Below, in pieces: positions 43,142-52,008 of a stretch of 64,000 bases of DNA (its first letter is position 1; each line of letters starts with the position of its first letter). Under the pieces are notes generated by a model, which did no database searches, was not told the DNA's origin, and saw only the letters and a program-made list of their open reading frames with translations. This DNA comes from Micromonospora sp. BL4 (GTDB lineage: Bacteria; Actinomycetota; Actinomycetes; Mycobacteriales; Micromonosporaceae). Made by a program: the position numbers and the translations under genes. The stretch covers positions 1 to 64,000 of the forward strand of contig NZ_RCVJ01000088.1 of assembly GCF_003667505.1 (NCBI RefSeq), given 5' to 3'.

Positions 43142-44329
43142 ATGACTGCGGAGGGCGACACGGGGTTGCCGGCGCGTGGCCGGGGGGATCCGGCGCATCC
43201 CGCGTACCTGGAGTTGTTCTTCGATCTGGTCTACGTGTTCGCCCTGATCTCGCTGGCGGAGGAACTGGCCACCGAGCTCACCTGGACAGGCATCGCCCAG
43301 ACCCTGGTGCTGCTGCTCGCGTTCACGCTCATCTGGGCGCTCACCGTATGGGTGCGCGACACGCTCGACCAGGCGAGGTCGGCGGTGCAGGTGCTGTTCA
43401 TCGGGACGGTGGCGGCGAGCCTGCTGCTGGCGGCCACGGTTCCGGACGCGTACGGCAACCGTGGCCTGCTGTTCGCGATCACGTACGTGACGATCCGCCT
43501 CGGCTCCAACGTCTACACCCTGCTGTTCGTCCGGGAGCCGTTCCACCGTTCGAGGAGCGTTCGCGTCCTGCTGTGGGAGGCCATCGCCACGATCGCGTGG
43601 ATCGGTGGAGCAGTTCTCGATGAGACGGACCGCCTGATCCTCTGGGCGGTGGCGATCGGGATCGAGTACGCCTCGGCCGCACTCGGCTGGCCCGTGCCAC
43701 GACTCGGGCGTTCGCATTCGGAGGAGTGGCGGCTGACCGCTGAGCGACTCTCCGAGCGGTACCGGCAGTTCGTCATCGTCGCGCTCGGCGCGTCGCTGTT
43801 CGTGACCGCGGAGACCTTCAGCCGGAGCGACTTCGCGGCCCCGCGGGTCTGGGCGCTCGTGGTCGTCTTCCTGATCGTGGTGCTGATGTGGCGGATCTAC
43901 ATCTACCGGGCCGGAGAACTGCTGACCGAGGCGATCGCCAAGTCGGCGAGACCCTCCCTGCTCGGCCAGTCCGCCGCGGTCACCCATCTGATCATGGTGG
44001 CTGGTATCGGGGGCGCCGCCGTCACCAGCAAGCTCGTCATCGATCGGCCGTTCGGCGAGACCCCGCCGTCCTGGATCGCGGTCATCCTCGGCGGTCCGGC
44101 TCTCTTCCTGCTCGGCCGTGGGGTGCTCGACTACACCGTGTTCGCTCGGGTGTCCAGGTCGCGGCTGGTTGGTCTGGTCCTGCTGGGCGGGGTGGCACCG
44201 GTCACGTACCTGCTGCCGCCGCTCGTGGTCGCCCTTCTCGCCATGATCGTTCTGGCGGCGGTCGCGGTGGCGAACCTGCTGAGCACCCGGTCGCACCCCC
44301 GTACGGCGGCGCCTCCGGCACTGCGCTGA
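43142..44329 (+). CDS. Low-temperature-requirement protein A (LtrA) family membrane protein, copy 1
   Basis: 395-residue polytopic membrane protein of the LtrA family (PF06772). The signature opening is AYLELFFDLVYVFALISLAEELA. About ten to twelve hydrophobic helices follow, along with the PVPRLGRSHSEEW and LTAERLSERYRQFVIVALGASLFVTAETF blocks and DRPFGETPPSWIAVILGGPALFLLGRG. Biochemical function is unknown; named from a cold-sensitive Listeria mutant. GGGGTGATC precedes the ATG. It is convergent with a second LtrA gene, separated by 39 bases. Confidence 0.9.
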   Translation: MTAEGDTGLPARGRGDPAHPAYLELFFDLVYVFALISLAEELATELTWTGIAQTLVLLLAFTLIWALTVWVRDTLDQARSAVQVLFIGTVAASLLLAATVPDAYGNRGLLFAITYVTIRLGSNVYTLLFVREPFHRSRSVRVLLWEAIATIAWIGGAVLDETDRLILWAVAIGIEYASAALGWPVPRLGRSHSEEWRLTAERLSERYRQFVIVALGASLFVTAETFSRSDFAAPRVWALVVVFLIVVLMWRIYIYRAGELLTEAIAKSARPSLLGQSAAVTHLIMVAGIGGAAVTSKLVIDRPFGETPPSWIAVILGGPALFLLGRGVLDYTVFARVSRSRLVGLVLLGGVAPVTYLLPPLVVALLAMIVLAAVAVANLLSTRSHPRTAAPPALR

Positions 44330-44368
44330 CCCGATCATGCGGGTGCCGCCGGTCGCCGGCCCGCCGGC

Positions 44369-45553
44369 TCAGCGGGCGGGCACGGCGGCACTCGTCAGCC
44401 GCGAGCGCGGGGCCGCCACCTCGCCGATCAGCGTGAGCAGCAGGACCAGGTTCGCCACGACCAGGACCCCGACTGGTGGCAGCAGCGGCATCGCGGGCCC
44501 GAGGGCGCCCAGCACGACGATCCCCACCACCCGTGGCCAGAGGATCCGACCGGTGACCACGAAGTCGAACAGACAGCCGCCGAGCAGGAACAGGGCGGGC
44601 CCACCCAGGATGGCGACGACCCAGCCCGACGGTGTCTCCCCGAACGGACGGCCGATGACGAGCGTGTCGCTGGCCGAGATGACCACCACCCCCGCCACCA
44701 TGACCAGATGGGTGTACGAGGTGGAGGTGCCGGAGCGGACCCGCTCCACCGTCGAGACGGTGGTCGGCGCCAGTAGCTGTCGCATCCGGTGGAAGTACAT
44801 GTGGAACAGCACGAGCGCGTTGGCGAGCGCGACCGTGCACGCCACCACCCGGCCGGCCTCGAAGTCGCTCGCGGCCAACCCCACGCCCGCGGTCAGGATC
44901 AGCTCACCGAGGGAGATGATGAAGATCTGCCGGTGCCGTTCGGACAGGTGGGCGCCGGTGAAGATCTGACTGGCGAGTTCGGTCCGACCGAGCCTCGGTG
45001 TCGGCCAGCCGATCCGGGCCGACCCGAGGTCGACCGCCACCGCGATGGACCAGAGCACCAGCCTTGCCGTGCCGTCCACGAGGGCCCCGGCCACCCATGG
45101 TCCGGCGGTGACGCAGAGCCAGAAGAAGACGCGGATGCTCCTCGCCTGGATCGGCCGGTTCACCCGGGTGCTGGGAATGAGGACCGAGTCCCGGACCAGG
45201 TGGATGGCGAAGTACGCCACGACGAAGAGCCACCCGTGTGCGCCGAACGCCCTCGGGATCGCGATGGCCATCAACAGGGTGCCGAACATGACCACGAGAA
45301 CGGTGGCCTGGATCAGCGGCAGGCGCGGGTTGAACAGGTCGGTGAGCCACGCGGTCAGCACCCAGACCCACCATGCGGCGAGCAGCAGGACCGCGGTCTG
45401 CACCGCGTTCCGAACGCTCAGGTCGTGCACCAGCCCCGCGGAGAGCCGGGAGAACATGAAGATGTAGACCAGGTCGAAGAAGAGTTCCAGGAACGTCGGA
45501 AACTCGGGCTCGCCGCGTCGGCGAAGAATCCGGGGTAGCGGACTCGACGTCAC
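44369..45553 (-). CDS. LtrA family membrane protein, copy 2
   Basis: 394-residue paralogue of the convergent LtrA gene. It shares the same landmarks: TFLELFFDLVYIFMFSRLSAGLV, PTPRLGRTELASQ, LSERHRQIFIISLGELILTAGVG and GRPFGETPSGWVVAILGGPALFLLGG. The two are clearly homologous but diverged throughout (roughly a third identical by eye), so this is an old duplication. This copy has the usual family Glu in SLGELIL, whereas copy 1 has ALGASLF there. GTG start with AGGAGG 9 bases upstream. Confidence 0.9.
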   Translation of the reverse strand: MTSSPLPRILRRRGEPEFPTFLELFFDLVYIFMFSRLSAGLVHDLSVRNAVQTAVLLLAAWWVWVLTAWLTDLFNPRLPLIQATVLVVMFGTLLMAIAIPRAFGAHGWLFVVAYFAIHLVRDSVLIPSTRVNRPIQARSIRVFFWLCVTAGPWVAGALVDGTARLVLWSIAVAVDLGSARIGWPTPRLGRTELASQIFTGAHLSERHRQIFIISLGELILTAGVGLAASDFEAGRVVACTVALANALVLFHMYFHRMRQLLAPTTVSTVERVRSGTSTSYTHLVMVAGVVVISASDTLVIGRPFGETPSGWVVAILGGPALFLLGGCLFDFVVTGRILWPRVVGIVVLGALGPAMPLLPPVGVLVVANLVLLLTLIGEVAAPRSRLTSAAVPAR

Positions 45554-45711
45554 GGCGGCTGCCTCCTAGGGGACGCCCGACCGGGAGTGGAGGCGCTGGC
45601 GACTGGCAAGGTTCCTGTCACCTCCGAACCTACAAAACGGGACATGCCCGGACACCCGAAAGGGCTCACCTCCGGGCGTCCCGCCGGGGCCGCCGTTTCC
45701 GGGTCGGGCCC

Positions 45712-45748
45712 GGGCGGGCGCTCGCCGGTGACGCGCGAGCGGCCGCCC
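45712..45748 (-). terminator. Hairpin downstream of the Ngc/GH16 operon
   Basis: CGCTCGC (45719-45725) pairs with GCGAGCG (45735-45741). Outer arms GGGCGG (45712-45717) and CCGCCC (45743-45748) extend the stem across one mismatch. It is 30 bases past the GH16 stop and is the likely operon terminator. The rest of 45554-45777 carries the LtrA copy 2 promoter region with nothing clear. Confidence 0.5.
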
Positions 45749-45777
45749 GTGCCCTTCCTCTGCGGACGCCGTCCGCC

Positions 45778-46980
45778 TCAGCAGCGGCCGAGATCCTCCC
45801 ACTGTTGTGTCCAGCCCGGCTCCGACCCCTGTGTCCAGTACCGCGCCCGCCACAGGTGCTTGCCGTCACCGGACGGCGGACCGCTCGGGTCGCCGTACCT
45901 GCTCCTCTCGTGCTTCACCGTCTGGCCCCCGGTGTACGCCGTGCCGAAGGACCACTCCGGCGCGGTGGAACAGTTGCCGGCCGGCGGCGGTGTGGTGGGA
46001 GGCGTCGTGGTGGGAGGCGTCGTGGTGGGCGGCGTCGTCGTCGGCGGGTTCGTCGGCGGGTTCGAGCAGCCACCCGTCGAGTCGACCGTGTCGGCGAACG
46101 TGCTGCCCGCCGAGCGGTACGCCGCCGTCTTCGCCGTCACCTGCGCCGGGGTGAGTGCCTGGTTCTTCGCGAACAGCACCCAGTCGACCTGCTGGATGTA
46201 GGTGCTCAGCCCGCCCGAGTGGGCCGCCGTGTCGATGAACCAGAGGTTCCAGTTGATCGTCATCGTCTGCCGGGGGTAGAACTTGCCCGAGTGGTCGCCC
46301 ACCTGCACGCCGTCGATGTAGTAGATGACGTGGCCGTTCGCCACCGTCGCCACGAGGTCGTGCCAGCCGTTGAGGCTGCGGCGCTGCTCGGAGTGCACGT
46401 TGTCCGCGTACCAGGGCTCGTTGCGGTACGTGTACCAGGTGGTCTGGTAGTTGATCGGACCGGTCTCGCCCCATCCGCCGTTGGGCAGGTACTCGGAGAT
46501 GTCCAACTCGCTGTACGTCGGGTCGAGGTCGCCGTTCAACGGGCTGATCGTGAAGAACGTCTGGTTGATGTGGTCGCCGTCGTTCCCGCTGACCGGCGTG
46601 TCGGTGAAACGCACCCGACTGGCGTAGGTGCCCTCCAGGTAGCGCTTCTGGGTGCTGTACAGCTCCGCCTGGTTGGTGCCGGCGCCGGTGCCGTCGGTCG
46701 AGGCGGTGAGCTGCATGACCTTCTGGCCGTCGGCCGTGGGGAAGGTGATGCTGTTCGGGGACCAGGTCGCCCCGGGCACGCCCGGGCCGCCGGAGTAGCT
46801 GCGCGGTGTCCAGCCGTGCGCGGTCAGGGAACTGTCGCTCGACGAGGTGTAGGAGAAGTCGTCGAACAGGTAGCCGCACTCGGCGGCGGACGCACTGGGT
46901 GCGCTGGTGAAGACTGCCAGCGTGCCGAGCAGGGCGGCAGCTCCCACGAACCCTAAAGATCTACGTCTGTCGATGGACAT
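45778..46980 (-). CDS. Secreted GH16-type glycosidase with C-terminal chitin-binding module (CBM5/12)
   Basis: 400-residue exported enzyme. Signal peptide MSIDRRRSLGFVGAAALLGTL, cleaved near ASAA (about residue 32). A concanavalin-like GH16 domain spans about 35-285. Its catalytic motif is SELDISEY (E-L-D-x-x-E: nucleophile, helper Asp, acid/base). A Pro/Thr linker (repeats of TPPTT) spans about 312-338. A CBM5/12 module follows: APEWSFGTAYTGGQTVKHE ... HLWRARYWTQGSEPGWTQQWEDLG, with the aromatic residues that bind chitin. It is last in the NgcEFG operon, 38 bases after ngcG, which ties it to an aminosugar polymer. Most GH16 enzymes cut beta-1,3/1,4-glucans, galactans or keratan, so the substrate is open. 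Confidence 0.85.
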   Translation of the reverse strand: MSIDRRRSLGFVGAAALLGTLAVFTSAPSASAAECGYLFDDFSYTSSSDSSLTAHGWTPRSYSGGPGVPGATWSPNSITFPTADGQKVMQLTASTDGTGAGTNQAELYSTQKRYLEGTYASRVRFTDTPVSGNDGDHINQTFFTISPLNGDLDPTYSELDISEYLPNGGWGETGPINYQTTWYTYRNEPWYADNVHSEQRRSLNGWHDLVATVANGHVIYYIDGVQVGDHSGKFYPRQTMTINWNLWFIDTAAHSGGLSTYIQQVDWVLFAKNQALTPAQVTAKTAAYRSAGSTFADTVDSTGGCSNPPTNPPTTTPPTTTPPTTTPPTTPPPAGNCSTAPEWSFGTAYTGGQTVKHERSRYGDPSGPPSGDGKHLWRARYWTQGSEPGWTQQWEDLGRC

Positions 46981-47018
46981 GAGCCGGGACCTCCGTTGGG
47001 TGGGGATTGAGAAGGGAC

Positions 47019-47903
47019 CTACTTGACCGCGCCGGCGGTCATACCGGCGCGGATGTGCCGTTGGAACGCGACGTAGGCGACGAGCACCGGCAGCATGGCG
47101 ATGGTCAAGCCGGCGAACAGACCGCTCCAGTCGCTGCGATACCCCTGGCTGACCGACAGGGCGGCCAGACCCTGTGCCAGGACGTACCGGTCCGGGTCGG
47201 GGTTGAGAACCAGTGGCAGCAGGTACTGGTTCCAGAGCCCGAGGAAATTGAAGATGCCGACGGCGACCAGACCCGGCCGGGCCATCGGCAGCATCACGCG
47301 GAAGAAGACCCCGCTGTGCGAACAGCCGTCCATGAACGCCGCCTCCGCCACCTCACCGGGCAGCGTGCGGAAGAACGCGTGCAGGAAGAAGACCGTGAAG
47401 GGCACGGCGTACGCCGCGTACACCAGGATCAGACCGGGGTACGTGCCCAGCAGTCCCAACTGTTGGACGACGAAGAAGAGCGGCACCAGCGCCAGGAACA
47501 CCGGGAAGAACATCGCCGCCACGAAGACGTAGTAGATGAGCCGGTTGCCGCGGAACTCGTAGCGCGCCAGGGCGTAGGCGACCAGCGAGCCCAGCAGCAT
47601 GGTCAGCAACAGCGCGCCACCCACGACGATGACGCTGTTGAGGAAGTACCGGCCGATGCTGGCCTGCGTCCACGCCCGCGACCAGTTGTCGAGTTGCGGC
47701 GAGGCCGGCAGGGACCACGGCTCGTTGAGGATCTCGTTGTCGGTCTTGAAGGAGCTGACCACCGCCCAGAGCAGCGGCAACGCGGTGACGACGGCCCAGG
47801 ACAGCATGGCGAGGTGCACCGGAAAGGCGGCGGGGGAGCGCCGGGCACGACGCCCCGGGGCAGGCGGGGCGGCGGCGACCGTGCGCTCACGGGTCAGGGT
47901 CAT
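47019..47903 (-). CDS. ngcG: N-acetylglucosamine/chitobiose ABC transporter permease NgcG
   Basis: Second inner-membrane permease of the carbohydrate ABC importer (MalG/CUT1 type), 294 residues and six helices. The N-terminal segment with PAAFPVHLAMLSWAVVTALPLLWAVVSSFKT is typical. The EAA loop that contacts the ATPase reads EVAEAAFMDGCSHSGVFFRVMLPMARPG. The ATG overlaps the ngcF stop by four bases (ATGA). The importer has no ATPase gene here; a shared MsiK-type ATPase is expected elsewhere, as for other actinobacterial CUT1 systems. Confidence 0.88.
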   Translation of the reverse strand: MTLTRERTVAAAPPAPGRRARRSPAAFPVHLAMLSWAVVTALPLLWAVVSSFKTDNEILNEPWSLPASPQLDNWSRAWTQASIGRYFLNSVIVVGGALLLTMLLGSLVAYALARYEFRGNRLIYYVFVAAMFFPVFLALVPLFFVVQQLGLLGTYPGLILVYAAYAVPFTVFFLHAFFRTLPGEVAEAAFMDGCSHSGVFFRVMLPMARPGLVAVGIFNFLGLWNQYLLPLVLNPDPDRYVLAQGLAALSVSQGYRSDWSGLFAGLTIAMLPVLVAYVAFQRHIRAGMTAGAVK

Positions 47904-48808
47904 GCCAGCTCCAGTCTTTCCCTGCGGCCCGACCGCAGCGCCAGCACGGCCAGGGTCAACGTGGCGAAGAACAGGGCAACCCCCATGGCCGAGGCGTAGC
48001 CGAACTTGCCGTACTGGAAGGCATTGCGGTAGAGCGAGAGGCCGATCACCTCGGTGGCGCCGTCCGGGCCGCCGGGGCCGACGGTCATCACCTGTACGAC
48101 GGCGAAGGCATCCAGGGCCGCTATGCCGAGATACACGAACGCGACCTGCACGCTCTCCCGGACCAGCGGCAACGTCACCGTGCGGAAGGTCGCCCAGCCA
48201 CCGGCCCCGTCGAGCAACGCGGCCTCGAACAGCTCCCGGGGAATGCTGTCGATGGCGGCGCTGAACAGCACCACGTAGAAGCCGACCGACGACCAGACCA
48301 GCACCGCCATCACCGCCACCAACGCCAGGGACGGCGACGCGAGCCAACTCCGGGTCAGCCCGTCCAGGCCGACCGACCGCAGCGCCCCGTTCAACAGGCC
48401 GTTGTTCGGGTTGTAGACGAACCCCCACAGCACCGCGATGACCACGAGGGACAACAACTGCGGAAAGAAATACACGATCTGGTACGCGCCCGAGCCCGCG
48501 ATCGCCCGTCGCCCACCGCGGCCGCCCAGGTGCATCATGCTCGCCAGGAACAGCCCGATGCCGATGGTCACCAGTGGCACCACCACCAGCATCACCGCGT
48601 TGTTGCGGACCGCGTCCAGGAACAGGGAGTCGCCGCCGAGGCGGGCGTAGTTGCCCGCCCCGACGAAACGCGCCTCGCCGGCGACGCCGGTCCAGTCGGT
48701 CAGCGACAGGTAGAAGGCCTGCGCGTACGGCGACAGCACGAAGACCGCGTGCAGCACCAGCGCGGGCACCAGCGCGCCGGCCAGGAACCGCCACCGACCG
48801 TGCTTCAT
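47900..48808 (-). CDS. ngcF: N-acetylglucosamine/chitobiose ABC transporter permease NgcF
   Basis: First permease of the importer (MalF/CUT1 type), 302 residues. It starts MKHGRWRFLAGALVPALVLHAVFVLSPYAQAFYLSLTDW. Six helices follow, with the EAA loop PRELFEAALLDGAGGWATFRTVTLPLVRESVQVAF. The start codon shares one base with the ngcE stop (TGATG), and its stop overlaps the ngcG ATG, so the three are tightly co-translated. Confidence 0.88.
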   Translation of the reverse strand: MKHGRWRFLAGALVPALVLHAVFVLSPYAQAFYLSLTDWTGVAGEARFVGAGNYARLGGDSLFLDAVRNNAVMLVVVPLVTIGIGLFLASMMHLGGRGGRRAIAGSGAYQIVYFFPQLLSLVVIAVLWGFVYNPNNGLLNGALRSVGLDGLTRSWLASPSLALVAVMAVLVWSSVGFYVVLFSAAIDSIPRELFEAALLDGAGGWATFRTVTLPLVRESVQVAFVYLGIAALDAFAVVQVMTVGPGGPDGATEVIGLSLYRNAFQYGKFGYASAMGVALFFATLTLAVLALRSGRRERLELA

Positions 48809-50232
48809 CAGCGGGTGTACTTCTTCACCGAGGAGTCCTTGGCCAGCGCGTCGGCCGCCTTCTGGATCCGGTCCGACCACTGGGCGGCGGTGCTACGCCT
48901 GTTCACCAGTTCACCGGTGGCGTCGTCGACCGCCTTGGCCAGCGGCGCGTACCAGGTGCGGAACCGGTAGGTGAAGGTCTCGTTCCCCGCCGCCTGGACC
49001 GCGTCGCGGACCGAGCCCAGGCCACTGCTCAGCGTCAGACCGTCGGTGGCGCCGGCCACCGCGGGCAGGGTCCCGGCAGTCTCGGCGAACGCCTTCGCCG
49101 ACTGCTTCGAGAACAGGATCCGCAGGTACTCCATGCCGCCGGCGGGATTCTTCGCCTTCGCCGGCACCAGGAACGATTCGCTGCTGGCCGCCTGCACGGC
49201 CGTCTGCTTCAGCGCGTCCGCCGTCGTCCGCGACGGCACCGGACCCATCACCATGTCGAACGTCGCCGGCGTGACGCCCTTCTGCTCGCTCTCCAACCAC
49301 GAGCCGCACGGGATGAACGCGGCCTTGCCCTGCGACCACGCCGCCTGCGCCTCGGTGTGGGACAGCGCCTCGGAGCCGGACATGATGTAGCCCTTGCCGG
49401 CCAGCTCCGCGAACGCCTCGGCCGCGCCGATCAGACCGGGGGCCTTCCACGCGTTCGGTTCGAGGTTGTCCACGGCCTTGACCAGCGACAATCCGCCGGT
49501 CTTGGCGGCCATGCTGAGCAGCGGATCGTTGATGTACTCCGGATACTTCCCCTGGTACGTCCACGGTGCCAGGCCCGCCGCCTTGATGGTCGCGCAGAGC
49601 GTCAGCATCTCCTCCCAGGTCTTGGGGAAGGCCCAGCCCTTCGACGCGAAGAGCGGCTTGGAATACCAGAGACCCCAGACGGTGTAGGTGAAGTTCAGGG
49701 TCAGCGGCACGGCGTCGAACGTGCCGTCGTCGACGACGCCGGGCAGCAGCGTGTCGCGGACGGTCTTGTTCGGATCGTCGTAGGCGGGAGCGTCCAGCAG
49801 TTGGCTCAGGTCGCTGACCTGACCGGCGGAGACCAGGGTGGCGATGTCGAGGCGGCTGGCGCCGGTGTTGTCCACGACGTCCGGCGGGGTGTTCGCGACG
49901 AACCGGGGCTGCAACGCCTCCCCGATCTTCTGGATGCCCTGGTGGTCGATCTTCGCGCCCGCGTACTTCTGGGCGTAGAGCGTCTCGGCGCGCTTGGCGT
50001 ACTCGTCGCCGTACCCGCCCTTGAAGATCACGACCTCGAGCGGCGCGTCCGCCTTGACTCCCAGCGGGTTGTCGGCGCTCTTGGCGCCGGTGTTGCCGGC
50101 GGCCGGGTCATCGTCGTCGCTGCCACTGGTCACGCAGGCGCTCAGCAGGGGTACGGCCACACCGGCGGTCACCGCCGTGCGCAGCACAGTTCGTCTCGTG
50201 GGGTACGGTCCGGACAGGGGTGAAGGGTTCAT
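48808..50232 (-). CDS. ngcE: N-acetylglucosamine/diacetylchitobiose-binding lipoprotein NgcE
   Basis: 474-residue extracytoplasmic binding protein. A twin-Arg-containing lipoprotein signal TRRTVLRTAVTAGVAVPLLSAC places the lipidated Cys at about residue 33. The mature part matches the NgcE subfamily: NPLGVKADAPLEVVIFKGGYGDEYAKRAETLY, LQPRFVANTPPDVVDNTGAS, LTLNFTYTVWGLWYSKPLF, GLAPWTYQGKYPEYINDPLL, NLEPNAWKAPG and WSQGKAAFIPCGSWLESEQK. Streptomyces NgcE binds GlcNAc and chitobiose with high affinity. AAAAGG lies 8 bases before the ATG. The kinase and SIS genes alongside support aminosugar uptake. Confidence 0.9.
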   Translation of the reverse strand: MNPSPLSGPYPTRRTVLRTAVTAGVAVPLLSACVTSGSDDDDPAAGNTGAKSADNPLGVKADAPLEVVIFKGGYGDEYAKRAETLYAQKYAGAKIDHQGIQKIGEALQPRFVANTPPDVVDNTGASRLDIATLVSAGQVSDLSQLLDAPAYDDPNKTVRDTLLPGVVDDGTFDAVPLTLNFTYTVWGLWYSKPLFASKGWAFPKTWEEMLTLCATIKAAGLAPWTYQGKYPEYINDPLLSMAAKTGGLSLVKAVDNLEPNAWKAPGLIGAAEAFAELAGKGYIMSGSEALSHTEAQAAWSQGKAAFIPCGSWLESEQKGVTPATFDMVMGPVPSRTTADALKQTAVQAASSESFLVPAKAKNPAGGMEYLRILFSKQSAKAFAETAGTLPAVAGATDGLTLSSGLGSVRDAVQAAGNETFTYRFRTWYAPLAKAVDDATGELVNRRSTAAQWSDRIQKAADALAKDSSVKKYTR

Positions 50233-50248
50233 CAGCTGGGCCTTTTCC

Positions 50249-50998
50249 CTAAGCGGTACGCCGGATGCGCCCGGCGTACCGCGCTTCGATGTGTCTGTTG
50301 TGCTCCCGCCCGCCCGGCACGTTGTCGGACAGGTAGACCGGCGGGGTGACATTGAGTGCCAGCAGCCGTGCCACCACCTCGGTGACGATCTGCTGAGCCA
50401 GCAGTGCCGCGGTGATCGACGAGACGGCCCCGACGGCGCCGTTGCCGTAGTCGAGGGACGCGTCGCCGTACGGTGCGCCGTTGTCGAGCACGACATCGGC
50501 GAGGTCGGCGAGCTTGAGCCCGCTGTCGTGCCGGGATTCGACCCGGGTCGAGTGCTCGACCGAGGTGATCGCGATCAGCGCGTGCCCGCGCTGCTTGACC
50601 AGGTGCGCCATTTCCACCACCGCGCCGTTGACGCCGGAGTTGGAGGCGATGACGAATGCGTCGTCGGGCTTGATCGGGGCGAGGTCGTAGAGGCGGTGCG
50701 CGATGCCGGGCGTGCGCTCGAGTTGGGGGTCGCTGAGCACACTCGTCGGCTCGCCGCCGTACAGGACGATGTCGCGTAGGGCGATCCTGTTGGTCGGCAC
50801 CAGGCCACCGGCCCGGCCGGCGATCTCCATGGCGAGGGCCTCGGAGTGTCCGCAGCCGAACGCCTGGATCACCCCGCCGGCCTGAAGCGTCGCGGTCAGC
50901 AGGTCGGCGGCCTGCGCCACCCGGTCGCCCTGGGTGGTGCTGACGCGTTCGATGGCCTTGGTGATGACCTCGACGTAGTCGGCGCTTGTGATCGTCAC
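50249..50998 (-). CDS. SIS-domain sugar-phosphate-binding protein
   Basis: 249-residue protein with one SIS (sugar isomerase) fold: GVIQAFGCGHSEALAMEIAGRAGGLVPTNRIAL, then DAFVIASNSGVNGAVVEMAHLVKQRGHALIAITSVEHSTRV with the sugar-phosphate-binding SNSG loop. VVLDNGAPYGDASLDYGNGAVGAVSSITAALLAQ closes the domain. It belongs to the UPF0309-like group, distinct from MurQ etherases. It probably acts on or senses GlcNAc-6-phosphate. The GTG start overlaps the rpiR stop by four bases (GTGA). Cotranscribed with ngcEFG. Confidence 0.87.
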   Translation of the reverse strand: MTITSADYVEVITKAIERVSTTQGDRVAQAADLLTATLQAGGVIQAFGCGHSEALAMEIAGRAGGLVPTNRIALRDIVLYGGEPTSVLSDPQLERTPGIAHRLYDLAPIKPDDAFVIASNSGVNGAVVEMAHLVKQRGHALIAITSVEHSTRVESRHDSGLKLADLADVVLDNGAPYGDASLDYGNGAVGAVSSITAALLAQQIVTEVVARLLALNVTPPVYLSDNVPGGREHNRHIEARYAGRIRRTA

Positions 50999-51912
50999 AG
51001 CGGCTTTTCCCTCCGTGCTCGCTTGCGGTTGGCGGTGGTCTCCGGCACCCGGTGCGCGTCGACGGCCCGTACGGTCAGTTCGAGCGCCTCGGCGGTGCGT
51101 TCGTAGGTGCGTTGCGCGACGGCGACGTAGATGAGGTCGAGGATCAGCAGCTGCGAGTGCAGGGCGGACAGGGCCGCGAGCCGGAACGTGGTCTCGTGCA
51201 CCGAGGTGGTGAAGACGACGTCGGCGACCTCGGCCAGCGGCGAACGCGCGAACGACGTGACCGCCACGGTCAGCGCGCCGTGGTCGGCGGCCTCGGCGAG
51301 CACCTCGATCGCTTCGCGGGTCCGGCCCGAGTGGGAGAGGCTGATCGCGACGTCGCCCGACCCGAGCAGGGCGGCGTTGGTCAGGGCGGTGTGCGTGTCG
51401 GCGCGGTACCGCACCGGAACGCGGATGCGTTCCAGCCGGAACGCCATCTCGCTGCCCGCGGTGCCGCTGCTGCCCAGCCCGAAGATCTCGACTCGGCCGG
51501 CGGCGGCGATCGCGGCCGCCACGCGTTCGATCGCGGCAGTGTCCAGGCCGGACGCGGTCGCCTGGATGGCCCGGGTGTCCGCGGCGGTGATCACGTCGAG
51601 GACGCTGCCGAGGGGATCGTCGGGTGCGATGTCCCCGGAGATGTCGGTCTCCCAGCGTGCCTGCTCGGCCCGGCCGGTCTCGGTCGCGACGGCCACGCGG
51701 AGGTTCGCGTAACCCTTGAAGCCGAGGGCGCGGCTGAACCGGGTGACCGTCGCGGTGGACGTCCCGGACCGCTCGGCCAGATCGACGATGCTGGCGTGGG
51801 CCGCCGTCTCCGGATCACTCAGAATCGCCTCGGCGATCTTCGCCAGAGCCTCCGGCATGGCCGGCCCCTCCATGCGGAGCCGCACCAGCAGCCCGCCACT
51901 CTCACCCGTCAC
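50995..51912 (-). CDS. RpiR/MurR-type transcriptional regulator of the GlcNAc operon
   Basis: 305-residue regulator. The N-terminal RpiR HTH reads MPEALAKIAEAILSDPETAAHASIVDLAERSGTSTATVTRFSRALGFKGYANLRVAVA. The C-terminal SIS effector domain has GRVEIFGLGSSGTAGSEMAFRLERIRVPV and DVAISLSHSGRTREAIEVLAEAADHGALTVAVTS. Sugar phosphates usually release these repressors. It is the first gene of the SIS-ngcEFG-GH16 operon and divergent from the GlcNAc kinase gene. The GTG start has AAGGA about 10 bases upstream. Confidence 0.9.
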   Translation of the reverse strand: MTGESGGLLVRLRMEGPAMPEALAKIAEAILSDPETAAHASIVDLAERSGTSTATVTRFSRALGFKGYANLRVAVATETGRAEQARWETDISGDIAPDDPLGSVLDVITAADTRAIQATASGLDTAAIERVAAAIAAAGRVEIFGLGSSGTAGSEMAFRLERIRVPVRYRADTHTALTNAALLGSGDVAISLSHSGRTREAIEVLAEAADHGALTVAVTSFARSPLAEVADVVFTTSVHETTFRLAALSALHSQLLILDLIYVAVAQRTYERTAEALELTVRAVDAHRVPETTANRKRARREKPL

Positions 51913-51943
51913 CAGTGATCGTCCTTTTCATCGACTCGCTTTG

Positions 51944-51979
51944 GTAATGAAAATTACGACCGCTCGTGCGTCTAGTCAA
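51944..51979 (-). promoter_or_regulatory. Promoter and overlapping operator of the rpiR-SIS-ngcEFG operon
   Basis: On the minus strand, TTGACT (51979-51974) and TAATTT (51956-51951) are separated by exactly 17 bases, a good primary-sigma promoter. The palindrome GTAAT-GAAA-ATTAC (51944-51957) covers the -10 box. A repressor bound there, most simply the RpiR protein, would block the operon. On the plus strand TATGCT at 51991-51996 may be the kinase -10 box, which would leave a very short leader of about 6 bases. Confidence 0.65.
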
Positions 51980-52008
51980 CAAGAACTTTCTATGCTTCGA
52001 TCTGCCGC

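Noticed and set aside
43142..45553. Inverted pair of similar genes considered as a composite transposon or recent inverted duplication
   Set aside because: The two LtrA proteins are only distantly similar, there are no terminal repeats or transposase, and GC and codon use match the surroundings.
50249..50998. MurQ (MurNAc-6-phosphate etherase) assignment for the SIS protein
   Set aside because: Shorter than MurQ and lacking its characteristic N-terminal region; it fits the UPF0309-like SIS group, and the neighbours are GlcNAc rather than MurNAc genes.
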